A DNA stretch of 64,000 bases from an uncultured Saprospiraceae bacterium (GTDB lineage Bacteria; Bacteroidota; Bacteroidia; Chitinophagales; Saprospiraceae), in NCBI GenBank assembly GCA_937997635.1, contig CALLFA010000008.1:26410-90409 (forward strand), read 5' to 3'. Below, piece by piece: positions 53,629-63,184 of this stretch (position 1 is the first letter of the stretch; the number at the start of each line of letters is the position of its first letter). The notes below the pieces were generated by a model. It was not told the origin of the DNA and ran no database searches. It saw nothing but the letters and a program-made list of their open reading frames with translations. A program made the translations under genes and the position numbers.

Positions 53629-56600
53629 TTAGAATTGCAAATTTAGTCCAAAGGTAATTGATTGTAGATTAGGATAATTACCAAAATCGTGTCCAATGAT
53701 CACATTGTCGTCTCCCCTTCTTTCTCCACCACTTCCGAAAAAACTTACCTCTGGATCTAAACCAGAATAGTTTGTGATTGTTAAGAGGTTTTGTGCACTC
53801 ACAGATACTCTAGCTGAGGCAAATCCTATTCCTCCCAACAAGCCATCTGGTAATGAATACCCTATGGCTAAATTCTTAAGCCTTACGTAGCTACCGTCTT
53901 CTACAAATCGAGTTGATCTTTCTCTACCTCTTATTGCAGCTCTTGGTATATCTGTATCCGTGTTTTCGGACGTCCAAGAATTTAAAATATCTGTCACACT
54001 ATTACTGTCACCATTAAACAATTGTATTGCTGTCAAATTCAAAATATCGCCACCAACAGCTCCTTGAAAAAAGACATTCAAATCAAAATTCTTGTACGAA
54101 ACTGTATTTGTAACACCAAAAGTGAAGTCAGGGTTTGGATCACCTATAATTTGTCTGTCGTTATCATCAATCAAACCGTCAAAATTCCCTTCTCCATCTG
54201 CAAGGTCTGTGAATAGTGGCTCCCCTGGTATTGCGTTGCCATTTTCATCAAAAGATCTACCTTCCAAAGCTGTACCTGCAGGAATATTTCCACCTTGGAA
54301 TACGCCTCGGTATTCTAATCCCCAAAATTGTCCAAGAGGCTCACCTTCTCGTATGATGTAAGTCGTCGCGCCAGAGAAATAGCCTGGAGCACCACTTCCT
54401 ATCTGCTCTACGCCGCCGGATAGTTCAACTACTTGATTTCTGTTTCTTGAATAGTTAAGATTGGTCGACCATCTGAAACCACCTCTGTTGATGTTGGTGG
54501 ATGTTATGGAAAACTCGAATCCTCTGTTATTTATAGACCCAACATTTCTAAGTACATCTAAATCAGTTGTACCCAAGAAAAAATTAGAAGCTCTGTCTAT
54601 AGCTAAAAGATCTCTGGTATCAATATTATAGTAGTCTGCACTAAATGTGATTCTATCTTGAAACAAACCAACATCCACACCTACATTTGTTTGAGCAGAC
54701 GTTTCCCATTTCAAATCTGGGTTTGCTTCACGAGCAAATTCTACTCCAAATGCGCCATCAACTTCTGCTGGCGGACGCACTGTGAATAAAGCCAGTGATT
54801 CAAAAGGACCAATCGCTTGGTTACCTGTTAATCCCCAACTGGCTCTCAACTTAAGATTAGAAATTGTTGGATTATCTATCAAAAAGCTTTCTCTAGATAC
54901 CTTCCATCCAACCGCTAATGATGGAAATATTGCAAATCTATTATTGGCTGCAAAGTTAGATGCGCCATCTCTACGTACGGTTGCAGTAAGCAAGTATTTG
55001 TCTGCCCAATCAACATTCACACGACCAAAAACAGATTCAATTTCTGACTCTGAGAAACGAGAATCCACAGTACGTTGATCAATCTGACCTACTTCCAGAT
55101 TACTGACTCCAAATACATCACTAAATAATTCACGGGCACCTGCTTCAAAGCCTTCTGTCGTATTTCTTTGGTACGAGTGACCAGCTGTAGCTGTGATGTT
55201 ACCCAATCCTATTGGTGTAGTATATGTAAGGTAGTTTTCATTAAGCAACCTAGTTCTTGAAACGTTCTCTAGAAACGCTCCTCCAGCTGAAAGCACAAAT
55301 GTCTGTGGCTTGAAATATGACTCATTACTGTTTTGAGATCTAAACCCTAAAGTCGTTTTGAAATCAAGACCTTTCAAAATATTAATGTCTGCATATACAT
55401 TGTATCTTGAATTATCGGACTTCGTATTGTTTGAAATCTGAGTTGCCACAGCCCATGGGTTTTCTATGTCATCTCCAACCGTATTTTGACTAAAATCGCC
55501 ATTGTCGTTAAATCGTCCAACATCTGGTGAAAATCTAAATGCCAAAGCAACGACATCATCTCCTCCTCCATTTACAGAACCGATAGCATCACTACCAGTC
55601 GATTGTGTAGAGACACCATTTTGATCACTTCGACTAAAAATACTATTCAACCCAATTTTAATTCTATCATTAATTTTTGCATCCACATTTGCCAAAAACT
55701 GAATTCTTTCAAAGTCAGAATTAACAACAATTCCCTCTTGGTTAAAGTATGTACCGGAGATGTAATAGTTTACAAAATCCCCACCTCCTGCTACTGATAG
55801 TTGGTGATTTTGGGTATTTCCTGTTCTGTATATTTCGTCTTGCCAGTCTGTATTTTCTATACCTTGAGAATATGGTGCATCACCAGCATTGGTCCGTATC
55901 TGGTTCTGATATTGCGCAAATCCACCTGCATCCAATAAGTCCAATCTATTGGTCGTTTGCTGAGTGGAGTAACTGGAATTGAGAGATAGTATTGGCTTCC
56001 CTTTCGTTCCTTTTTTTGTTGTAACAAGGATAACCCCGCCAGATCCTCTTGATCCATAGATCGCAGTCGCAGATGCATCTTTTAATATCTCTATAGTCTC
56101 GATGTCATTTTGTTGAGGGAAAGCAGCTCCCACAAAACCATCTACTACTACTAAAGGGTCACTACTTGCATTCAGCGATGAACTCCCTCTCACCCTGATA
56201 GAAACAGGTGCACCAGGTTCGCCACCGTTTTGGGTTTGAACAGCTACTCCTGCAGCGCGACCTTGGAGTGCCTGACCAGCATTAAGCAACGGAAAAGCTT
56301 GTAATTCTTCAGCTTTCACAGAGGATACACTACCTGTAATATCACTCTTTTGGACAGTTCCATAACCGATGACAACAACTTCATCCAGTATTTCGCTGTC
56401 TTGACCCAAGGAAAGATTGATATTGTTTTGCCCATTCACTGCCATGGTTTTAGTTTTGAAGCCTACATATGAAACTTCTAGTACAGCGTCAGAAGGAGCA
56501 TCTATACTAAAATTACCATCTATATCGGTAACTGTCCCTGTACTCGTGCCTTGAACACTAACTGCAGCACCAATTAACGCTTCTCCTGTCTCATCGGTAA

Positions 56601-56715
56601 TATTTCCAGTGACAGTCTGTGCATTGGCACTGATGATAGCCAAGCCAAACAACAGAACGAGGAGTCCCATTGACCGCTTTGTATGTTTAGTAAAGTTTTT
56701 TAATAAATAATTCAT
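53629..56715 (-). CDS. SusC-like TonB-dependent transporter (second copy)
   Basis: A 1028-aa SusC homologue. Leader (LLVLLFGLAIISANAQ), CarboxypepD-regulatory-like domain (about 33-105, GNITDETGEALIGAAVSVQG) and SusC signature (LDEVVVIGYGTVQK, SIRVRGSSSLNA, PLVVVDGFVG, IYGSRGSGGVILVTTKKG). A full barrel ends in TFGLNLQF. It forms the uptake pore of the second SusCD complex. Only the general family pattern is shared with the first SusC of the locus, so the pair is not a simple recent duplication. A terminator upstream (56846-56881) separates it from the PKD gene. Confidence 0.95.
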   Translation of the reverse strand: MNYLLKNFTKHTKRSMGLLVLLFGLAIISANAQTVTGNITDETGEALIGAAVSVQGTSTGTVTDIDGNFSIDAPSDAVLEVSYVGFKTKTMAVNGQNNINLSLGQDSEILDEVVVIGYGTVQKSDITGSVSSVKAEELQAFPLLNAGQALQGRAAGVAVQTQNGGEPGAPVSIRVRGSSSLNASSDPLVVVDGFVGAAFPQQNDIETIEILKDASATAIYGSRGSGGVILVTTKKGTKGKPILSLNSSYSTQQTTNRLDLLDAGGFAQYQNQIRTNAGDAPYSQGIENTDWQDEIYRTGNTQNHQLSVAGGGDFVNYYISGTYFNQEGIVVNSDFERIQFLANVDAKINDRIKIGLNSIFSRSDQNGVSTQSTGSDAIGSVNGGGDDVVALAFRFSPDVGRFNDNGDFSQNTVGDDIENPWAVATQISNNTKSDNSRYNVYADINILKGLDFKTTLGFRSQNSNESYFKPQTFVLSAGGAFLENVSRTRLLNENYLTYTTPIGLGNITATAGHSYQRNTTEGFEAGARELFSDVFGVSNLEVGQIDQRTVDSRFSESEIESVFGRVNVDWADKYLLTATVRRDGASNFAANNRFAIFPSLAVGWKVSRESFLIDNPTISNLKLRASWGLTGNQAIGPFESLALFTVRPPAEVDGAFGVEFAREANPDLKWETSAQTNVGVDVGLFQDRITFSADYYNIDTRDLLAIDRASNFFLGTTDLDVLRNVGSINNRGFEFSITSTNINRGGFRWSTNLNYSRNRNQVVELSGGVEQIGSGAPGYFSGATTYIIREGEPLGQFWGLEYRGVFQGGNIPAGTALEGRSFDENGNAIPGEPLFTDLADGEGNFDGLIDDNDRQIIGDPNPDFTFGVTNTVSYKNFDLNVFFQGAVGGDILNLTAIQLFNGDSNSVTDILNSWTSENTDTDIPRAAIRGRERSTRFVEDGSYVRLKNLAIGYSLPDGLLGGIGFASARVSVSAQNLLTITNYSGLDPEVSFFGSGGERRGDDNVIIGHDFGNYPNLQSITFGLNLQF

Positions 56716-56845
56716 TTATAATAATTTTTGAATAATTCTAAGTCATCGTGTCTACTACATATCGAATCAAAAGCTTCTCATTGGATGAGTGGCTCTTCAG
56801 TTATTCCAGTATGGATTATCGGTCTACTCAATTGTAATCAAAAAC

Positions 56846-56881
56846 AAAAAGAGGAACGTCTGATTAGGCACTCCTCTTTTT
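56846..56881 (-). terminator. Rho-independent terminator of the PKD lipoprotein gene
   Basis: A perfect 10-bp stem AAAAAGAGGA/TCCTCTTTTT with a 16-base loop and a further T-run on the minus strand, 51 bp after the stop codon. Confidence 0.75.
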
Positions 56882-56931
56882 GAATATGGAAAATTACATA
56901 CTATTCCTATTGTCTTGTTAGCTAAAGATTC

Positions 56932-57972
56932 TTACTCATCTTCGCCTACACTAGCATCTGAGCTATTTTCGTGGTATGGTGTTAAAGGATTAAGTTCATC
57001 TTCTCCAGGATTTAAATCATCTCCAGCTACTCTTCCTTGGAAGTCGTCAGAGAAAACCATTTCCATTTGTCCAGAATCCATTGACCATATTACAATATCG
57101 TCTACGTGATATTCTCCATCACTAATTCTTGAATTTGAAGAATATTTCCATTGGAAATTAGCGGCACCATCTATAACAGCGGCTAAATGATCTTCTACAT
57201 CTCCATCACCACCGTTGGTTGTGCTTATTGCGTCTGTGATTATTGTTTCACCACCTATAGATACTGAATATGTAGGAGGATTCATGAAGTCAGCAGCCCA
57301 ACTCACCTCTACAGCTACCCATTCATTAGCCACTCCTTCAGGAAAATTAGCAGCAGCAATAGCATCATCAGAAGCTCCTTCTCTGAATTCATGTGGTGCG
57401 TTGTCTTTAAGTCTTACTTCTACAAGTGAGAGATCTCCTGTTGTCGAACTTCCTGCAACGTTAATAAAACCATCTTGAATATCCATTCCTGGACCTTCAA
57501 CTACTCTGTAATTAAAGGTAATTACTCCAACCTGAATAGAGTCTACCGAAATTCTAAGTTCACCCGTATCATCATCTTTCAAGTCTGTAATAAGAGCATA
57601 TCTATTTTTAGGTGCAGTAACTTCAATAGTCTCAGTCGTAGAATCTTGTTCACCATCACTAGCGGTTACAGTCAATACGACGTCGTAGGTACCTTCAGCA
57701 GAAAAAGTAAATGAAGGGCTTTCTTCAGTAGAAGTGCCGTCTCCTCCAAAGTCCCAAGACGAAGTGAAAGATCTGTCAGAGATACCATTGACGACAGAAT
57801 TGTTTGTAAAACTGTATGTCAAAGAATTCTCTGCGTCCACTTGAGATGTAAAACTAGCAACAACCATAGATGGATCAGGATCAGGTATTACTGGTGCTAC
57901 ATCATCATCCCCACAAGAGGTAATAAGAGTAAGCAACAATAACAAAGACATAATACTTAATAAATTTTTCAT
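56932..57972 (-). CDS. PKD-domain surface lipoprotein, probable alginate-binding protein
   Basis: A 346-aa lipoprotein (lipobox ITSC, Cys20). A PKD domain covers about residues 38-115 (FTNNSVVNG, SWDFGGDGTSTEESPSFTF, GTYDVVLTVTASDG). A beta-sandwich of about 200 residues (about 120-315, with HVDDIVIWSM near its end) resembles a laminin-G/concanavalin-like carbohydrate-binding fold. The last 25 residues are acidic (DDLNPGEDELNP ... VGEDE). The position in front of the second SusCD pair, and the operator in its promoter, suggest a surface glycan-binding protein of the SusE/F type with alginate as ligand. It is expressed as its own transcript because a terminator follows. Confidence 0.8.
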   Translation of the reverse strand: MKNLLSIMSLLLLLTLITSCGDDDVAPVIPDPDPSMVVASFTSQVDAENSLTYSFTNNSVVNGISDRSFTSSWDFGGDGTSTEESPSFTFSAEGTYDVVLTVTASDGEQDSTTETIEVTAPKNRYALITDLKDDDTGELRISVDSIQVGVITFNYRVVEGPGMDIQDGFINVAGSSTTGDLSLVEVRLKDNAPHEFREGASDDAIAAANFPEGVANEWVAVEVSWAADFMNPPTYSVSIGGETIITDAISTTNGGDGDVEDHLAAVIDGAANFQWKYSSNSRISDGEYHVDDIVIWSMDSGQMEMVFSDDFQGRVAGDDLNPGEDELNPLTPYHENSSDASVGEDE

Positions 57973-58113
57973 GTTTTAGCTTTTTTCTTTAGAAATTTAG
58001 TACTGATTGAGGGATGGAGTTTTTACTAGAACTGAACTTTCAGAATAAAATTCGTCCTTATATCATCTTACCCACATATTGTAAATAAAGATTTTATCTC
58101 TACTTGTAGTTAA

Positions 58114-58142
58114 CAAATTTATACAAATAATTGGTCACCCAA
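58114..58142 (-). promoter_or_regulatory. Promoter with overlapping operator for the PKD lipoprotein gene
   Basis: On the minus strand the -7 box TAAATTTG is at 58114-58121 and a -33 TTG at 58140-58142, spacer 18 bases. The palindrome TTGGTCACCCAA (58131-58142, one mismatch to TTGGTnnACCAA) overlaps the -33 element. The leader is about 140 bases. Confidence 0.65.
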
Positions 58143-58283
58143 TTTATACTGAAGTAATTAAACGTCCAAAGATTTTGTTTCTTTTTTATTTTTCAAAAAG
58201 TTAAAAACACGATTATTGCTAGATTCACGACTAATGAGGCAATCGGTATATGCATGTAATGATGGCTTTATAAGATGCATTTG

Positions 58284-58295
58284 TTGGTTAACCAA
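58284..58295. promoter_or_regulatory. Operator-like palindrome TTGGTTAACCAA
   Basis: A perfect 12-bp palindrome of the gntR-type motif, 142 bp beyond the site at 58131. The 557-bp gene-free stretch 57973-58529 holds these two sites and no other recognised element; this may be the outer operator for the locus. Confidence 0.65.
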
Positions 58296-58529
58296 ATGGT
58301 ATAAATATGAAGGCAAATGTCCACGTATCCTATGTTCAGCAAAGTAAATATGTACAACTAAGGGCTACGCAAATCCTTGATGTATGTGTTTAATTATCAT
58401 TTTGAGATACACTTAAAGAGAGAAACGCAGCCGTAACCTGGTTTCCACATGCTTAATGCCACACATCCCTGTTTTATGATCACTCCAGTCGTCAGCCATT
58501 AGCTTATTAATAATATGTAACTTTAATTG

Positions 58530-58955
58530 ATGAAGCCAATACATCCAGCTTTTGAACACTTACTTCAATTAAAAGATGCATCACTAGTCGAACTGTACAT
58601 CCAACTTAGAGAGGTAATTCTTGACATCCATCCTGAAGCGAATGAGCTGCTTTATCATACACACGCGCTTACTTCTGTCTACTCTATTACTGACAAACTT
58701 GGTGATGGTTACTGCCACATACCTATCTACACCAAACACTTAAATTTAGGCTTTAATAAAGGAAGTTTGTTGGAGGACCCTCATGGGCTTTTGGAAGGGA
58801 CAGGAAAATTTATTCGTCATATTCCTATTCGGGAAGTGACAGATATTGATAAAAAAGGAGTCATAGAATTGATTGCATTGGCTGTTGACTTTAGTTTGGG
58901 TGATGTTGATTCTGAGGGTTATGTTACTGGGGAGACGGTTAATAAAATTAAGTGA
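58530..58955 (+). CDS. DUF1801 domain-containing protein
   Basis: The ATG at 58530 is preferred over the TTG one codon earlier. The 141-aa protein has the YdhG/DUF1801 pattern: an N-terminal helical part (LVELYIQLREVILDIHPEANELLYHTHAL) and a beta part containing YCHIPIYTKHLNLGFNKG and FIRHIPIREV. This small intracellular family has a lipoate/phosphate-binding-like fold and no proven activity. It is the first plus-strand gene after the alginate locus. The minisatellite at 58956-59210 begins directly after its stop codon. Confidence 0.85.
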   Translation: MKPIHPAFEHLLQLKDASLVELYIQLREVILDIHPEANELLYHTHALTSVYSITDKLGDGYCHIPIYTKHLNLGFNKGSLLEDPHGLLEGTGKFIRHIPIREVTDIDKKGVIELIALAVDFSLGDVDSEGYVTGETVNKIK

Positions 58956-59210
58956 GATGGGAAACATTAAGACATTAAGATGGGAAACATTAAGACATTT
59001 AAGATGGGAACATTAAGAAATTTAAGATGGGAACATTAAGACATTAAGATGGGAAACATTAAGAAATTTAAGATGGAAACATTAAGACATTAAGATGGGT
59101 ACATTTAGGAAATTAAGATGGGAACATTAAGGCACATTTAAAGTGGGAACATTAAGACATTTAAGACAGGGACATTCAGAAATTTAAGCTGGGGACATTT
59201 AGAAATTTAA
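58956..59210. repeat. AT-rich minisatellite, 11 degenerate units of 22-26 bp
   Basis: Eleven head-to-tail units based on GATGGGAACATTAAGAMATTTAA. Units differ in length by one or two bases and in the pair ACATTAA versus AAATTTAA; the last units (GACAGGG..., GCTGGGG...) are more degenerate. Length changes are not multiples of three, so it is not coding. It fills the stretch between the DUF1801 stop and the leu operon leader. Confidence 0.92.
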
Positions 59211-59234
59211 GATTTATCGCTGTAGGTGTTACGA

Positions 59235-59268
59235 CTCAGTAAAAGGACACGGGAAAAGCATTACTGAG
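59235..59268 (+). other. Perfect hairpin in the leader of the leuC operon
   Basis: CTCAGTAA (59235-59242) pairs with TTACTGAG (59261-59268) around an 18-base, purine-rich loop. It may be a terminator of upstream transcription or part of a leader structure. No T-run follows, so an intrinsic terminator is not supported. Between it and leuC (59269-59572) only the promoter box at 59531 is seen. Confidence 0.4.
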
Positions 59269-59530
59269 ATCAGATAGGGAGGAAGCCATTAGAATATAGT
59301 AAATAACTCTTCTTTTAATGCCTACCATGCTGATTCAATCTCAAATTTCATTACGACACATAATTCAGTCAAAAAGCAAGAATTTCATTTATAATTTCAG
59401 ATTTTACATTCATAATCAGCACTTTACAAACACGATCACCTCGATATTAGCCTATTTCATTACAATGAATACATTCACTTTTAGAAACTTACAGACAGCA
59501 TTTTGTTCCATGCTTAATCCTAACATTATG

Positions 59531-59538
59531 TATATTTG
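59531..59538 (+). promoter_or_regulatory. Candidate -7 box (TATATTTG) of the leuCD-cimA operon
   Basis: TATATTTG matches TAnnTTTG fully and would start transcription about 30 bases before the leuC start codon. A TTTG at 59502-59505 is 25 bases upstream, a little further than usual. Confidence 0.5.
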
Positions 59539-59572
59539 CTTTCTTAATTCAGAAACATTTTAATACGAACAT

Positions 59573-60976
59573 ATGTCAGCTGCTTTAACTCTTTTCGATA
59601 AGGTGTGGGATGCTCATGTTGTGAAAAGCATCGAGAATGGTCCAGACATTTTATTTATAGATCGTCATTTTATCCATGAAGTCACCAGTCCTGTTGCATT
59701 TCTAAATATGGAAAAGCGAGGGATGCATGTGATGTATCCTAATCGCACATTTGCAACAGCTGATCACAACACGCCAACCATTAATCAACATTTGCCTGTT
59801 GAGGACGAGCTTTCTGCTACACAGTTGAAAGCATTAGAAAGTAATTCTGCGAAAAATGGAATATCGCATTGGGGACTAGGGCACAAGAAAAATGGAATTG
59901 TCCATGTGGTAGGACCTGAAAATGGGATTACATTGCCAGCGATGACAATTGTTTGTGGAGATTCGCATACTTCGACGCATGGTGCTTTTGGTGCCATTGC
60001 TTTTGGAATCGGAACATCTGAAGTGGAGATGGTACTTACCTCACAATGCATCATGCAAAACAAACCCAAAAAGATGCGGATTGAGATCAACGGAACATTA
60101 TCTGATGCTGTCCTTCCAAAGGATGTCATTTTATATGTGATTTCAAAAATTTCGGCTAGTGGTGGTACAGGTCATTTTGTCGAGTACGCAGGTGAAGTAT
60201 TCGAAAATATGTCCATGGAAGGAAGAATGACCGTATGCAACATGAGCATCGAAATGGGTGCAAGAGGGGGTATGGTCGCACCCGACTCCAAAGCAATCAA
60301 CTATTTAGAAGGCAGAGAATTTGCGCCAAAAGGAGATGACTGGAATGAATTAGTGACGTATTGGCAAACACTTAAAACGGACGAAGGTGCAGAGTACGAT
60401 ACTGTACATGTCTTTGATGCAGCAGATATAGAACCTATGATTACTTATGGGACAAATCCAGGTTTGGGCATCGGTATTTCAAAACAAATTCCTGATCCTA
60501 CTGATGTACTAGATGGAAAAGCGTCTTATGAAAAATCATTGGATTATATGGGTTTTGGTGTAGGTCAGAATATGATCGGTAAACATGTGGATTATGTCTT
60601 TATGGGGAGTTGCACAAATGGAAGAATTGAAGATTTCAGACAATTTGCAAAAATCGTAAAAGGCAAGAAAAAGGCTGATAACGTCACTGCTTGGTTGGTG
60701 CCTGGCTCGAGACAAGTAGAAGCCAAAATAAAAGAAGAAGGCATCATGGATATTCTGACAACTGCTGGCTTTGAATTGAGGCAGCCTGGTTGCTCTGCGT
60801 GTCTCGCGATGAATGATGATAAAATTCCTGAAGGCAAATATGCTGTCAGCACATCCAACAGAAACTTCGAAGGAAGACAAGGACCTGGTGCAAGGACAAT
60901 GTTGGCAAGCCCACTTGTCGCCGCAGCTGCAGCAGTCACAGGAAAAATTACTGACCCAAGAGAACTTCTAAACTAG
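59573..60976 (+). CDS. leuC: Isopropylmalate isomerase large subunit
   Basis: A 467-aa aconitase-family large subunit. The 4Fe-4S ligands are visible as Cys in FMGSCTNG (about 347) and the pair PGCSAC (about 407 and 410). [13 protein letters not shown] is the family signature. With LeuD it isomerises 2-isopropylmalate to 3-isopropylmalate; in the citramalate route it also isomerises citramalate to methylmalate. It is the first gene of the leuC-leuD-cimA operon; leuD starts 6 bp after its stop. Normal length. Confidence 0.97.
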   Translation: MSAALTLFDKVWDAHVVKSIENGPDILFIDRHFIHEVTSPVAFLNMEKRGMHVMYPNRTFATADHNTPTINQHLPVEDELSATQLKALESNSAKNGISHWGLGHKKNGIVHVVGPENGITLPAMTIVCGDSHTSTHGAFGAIAFGIGTSEVEMVLTSQCIMQNKPKKMRIEINGTLSDAVLPKDVILYVISKISASGGTGHFVEYAGEVFENMSMEGRMTVCNMSIEMGARGGMVAPDSKAINYLEGREFAPKGDDWNELVTYWQTLKTDEGAEYDTVHVFDAADIEPMITYGTNPGLGIGISKQIPDPTDVLDGKASYEKSLDYMGFGVGQNMIGKHVDYVFMGSCTNGRIEDFRQFAKIVKGKKKADNVTAWLVPGSRQVEAKIKEEGIMDILTTAGFELRQPGCSACLAMNDDKIPEGKYAVSTSNRNFEGRQGPGARTMLASPLVAAAAAVTGKITDPRELLN

Positions 60977-60982
60977 ACTATT

Positions 60983-61579
60983 ATGGCTTACGATAAATTT
61001 CATATGTTGACGAGTTCAGTCGTCCCAATGCCAATTGAAAATGTGGATACAGATCAAATCATCCCTGCTCGGTTTTTAAAAGCGGTGGAGAGAAAAGGAT
61101 TTGGAGATAATTTATTTAGAGATTGGAGATACAACAGAGACGGCAGTCCAAAAGCAGATTTTGTATTAAACAACCCACTTTATAAAGGGAAGATTCTTGC
61201 TGGTGGTAAAAACTTTGGTTGTGGTTCGAGTCGCGAACATGCTGCCTGGTCTGTGTATGACTACGGATTCAGGTGTGTGGTCAGTAGTTTCTTTGCAGAT
61301 ATTTTTAAAAATAACTGTATGAATATTGGTGTCCTTCCAGTAACGGTAACTCCAGAATTCCTTGATCAGATCTTTTCAGAAATAGAAAAGAATCCAGAAA
61401 CTGAATTAACGGTTGATTTACCCAATCAGGAGATCACCTTGAATGCAACAGGTCAAAAAGAATCATTTGACATTAGTGATTACAAAAAGAATAATCTGCT
61501 AAATGGCTATGACGACATTGATTATTTAAATGCGATGAAATCAGATATCGAAGAGTTTGCCTCTTCACGGCCATTTTAA
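60983..61579 (+). CDS. leuD: Isopropylmalate isomerase small subunit
   Basis: A 198-aa swivelling domain subunit. It starts with FHMLTSSVVPMPIENVDTDQIIPARFL, includes the catalytic region KNFGCGSSREHAAWSVYDYG and ends with a C-terminal helix. It pairs with LeuC and closes over the 4Fe-4S active site. It lies 6 bp behind leuC and 3 bp ahead of cimA, so all three genes are co-transcribed. The length fits family values. Confidence 0.97.
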   Translation: MAYDKFHMLTSSVVPMPIENVDTDQIIPARFLKAVERKGFGDNLFRDWRYNRDGSPKADFVLNNPLYKGKILAGGKNFGCGSSREHAAWSVYDYGFRCVVSSFFADIFKNNCMNIGVLPVTVTPEFLDQIFSEIEKNPETELTVDLPNQEITLNATGQKESFDISDYKKNNLLNGYDDIDYLNAMKSDIEEFASSRPF

Positions 61580-61582
61580 TCA

Positions 61583-63106
61583 ATGGGAAGATCAATCCAA
61601 ATTATGGACACTACTCTCCGAGATGGAGAGCAGACTCGTGGCGTCAGTTTTACTGCGAATGAAAAATTGACAATCGCCAAGCTATTACTCAATGAGGTCA
61701 ATGTGGACAGAATCGAAGTAGCTTCCGCGCGTGTCTCTTCGGGAGAGCTAGAAGCAGTCCAAAAAATTACCAAATGGGCGAAGGAAGAAAATATACTGGA
61801 CAAGATCGAAGTCTTGACCTTTGTCGATGGGAGACAATCCATCACGTGGATGGAAGCTGCAGGCGCTAAAGTCATGAACCTCCTGACCAAAGGTTCTTTT
61901 AATCACCTAAAACATCAACTGAAAAAATCTCCAGCAGAGCATCAAAGCAACATAAAAGAAGTACTTGATTATGCTAAAGACTCTGACATCACAGTCAATG
62001 TGTATTTAGAAGATTGGAGTAATGGTATGCGCAATTCCAAGTCTTATGCAAAAGAGATGTTGTCTTTTTTTTGTACTAGTCCAGTGGAGAAAATTTTACT
62101 GCCTGATACGCTTGGGATTTTAACCCCATCAGAGACGTTTGATTTTATATCTGAAATAATAGAAGAGTTTCCTGATTGCCATTTTGATTTTCATGCACAT
62201 AACGATTATGACCTTGGTACTGCAAATGTATATGAAGCCGTACGAGCTGGCATCCATGGCTTGCATTTGACAGTGAATGGAATGGGAGAACGCGCTGGGA
62301 ATGCCCCTATGGCATCTGCAATTGCAGTTTTAAATGACTATGCTGATGATATCGAACTTAATGTCAATGAACAAAGCCTCTACTCCGTATCAAAATTAGT
62401 AGAAAATATTTCTGGCTTACGTATCCCAGCGAATAAACCAATAGTGGGATCAAATGTATTTACACAAACTGCTGGTGTTCACGCAGATGGTGATAAGAAA
62501 AACAAGTTGTATTTCAGCGACTTAATGCCAGAGCGATTTGGCAGAACAAGAGAATACGCTTTAGGAAAAACGAGTGGTAAGGCCAATATTGAAAACAATC
62601 TAAATGAACTCGGCATTAGCCTCTCGGATGAAGACCTAAAAAAGGTGACACGTCATATTATAGAATTGGGCGATAAAAAGGAAACCGTCACCAAAGACGA
62701 TTTACCATACATCATCTCTGATGTCCTTAATCAAGGAAGTATCGCCGAACACGTCAAAGTCATTAAATATGTGTTGACACATGCTTCAGATCTTCAACCT
62801 TCTGCTACGATCAAGGTAAAAATCGGAGAAGAGATCATAGAGCGAAGTGCACAGGGAGATGGTCAATATGATGCCTTTATGAATGCGTTGAAGAAAATAT
62901 ATAAACAGAAAAATCTTGTCCTTCCTACCCTATTAGATTACAGCGTAAGAATCCCACCAGGTGGTAAGACAGATGCTCTTTGCGAGACCTTCATTACTTG
63001 GAATCATGGACCCAAGGGACTAAAAACCAGAGGCTTAGACTCTGATCAAACGGTGTCTGCAATAAAAGCTACACAACGAATGCTAAATATTGTGACGACG
63101 ATATAA
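61583..63106 (+). CDS. cimA: (R)-citramalate synthase, Leptospira type
   Basis: A 507-aa HMGL-like TIM-barrel synthase with a C-terminal LeuA-type allosteric domain. The barrel holds DTTLRDGEQTRGVSF (9-23), the EVASARVSSGELE segment, FHAHNDYDLGTANV and NGMGERAGN; the regulatory domain contains GDGQYDAFMNAL and RIPPGGKTDAL. These segments resemble the Leptospira citramalate synthase, as I remember it, much more than LeuA, so the likely reaction is pyruvate + acetyl-CoA to (R)-citramalate, the start of threonine-independent isoleucine synthesis. Feedback by isoleucine is typical of the type. LeuC and LeuD are next to it to perform the following step. LeuA activity cannot be excluded from sequence alone. 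Confidence 0.83.
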   Translation: MGRSIQIMDTTLRDGEQTRGVSFTANEKLTIAKLLLNEVNVDRIEVASARVSSGELEAVQKITKWAKEENILDKIEVLTFVDGRQSITWMEAAGAKVMNLLTKGSFNHLKHQLKKSPAEHQSNIKEVLDYAKDSDITVNVYLEDWSNGMRNSKSYAKEMLSFFCTSPVEKILLPDTLGILTPSETFDFISEIIEEFPDCHFDFHAHNDYDLGTANVYEAVRAGIHGLHLTVNGMGERAGNAPMASAIAVLNDYADDIELNVNEQSLYSVSKLVENISGLRIPANKPIVGSNVFTQTAGVHADGDKKNKLYFSDLMPERFGRTREYALGKTSGKANIENNLNELGISLSDEDLKKVTRHIIELGDKKETVTKDDLPYIISDVLNQGSIAEHVKVIKYVLTHASDLQPSATIKVKIGEEIIERSAQGDGQYDAFMNALKKIYKQKNLVLPTLLDYSVRIPPGGKTDALCETFITWNHGPKGLKTRGLDSDQTVSAIKATQRMLNIVTTI

Positions 63107-63184
63107 ATTTCCATTTTCATTTCTTGCATATTTTTTTTACGCTTTATAAATTTGTCTTCATAAGCAACACAATGAGTTCGTTCT

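Noticed and set aside
59318..59563. 81-aa frame in the leader of the leuC operon
   Set aside because: Composition is typical of AT-rich non-coding DNA, there is no recognisable domain, and it runs over the predicted promoter box at 59531.
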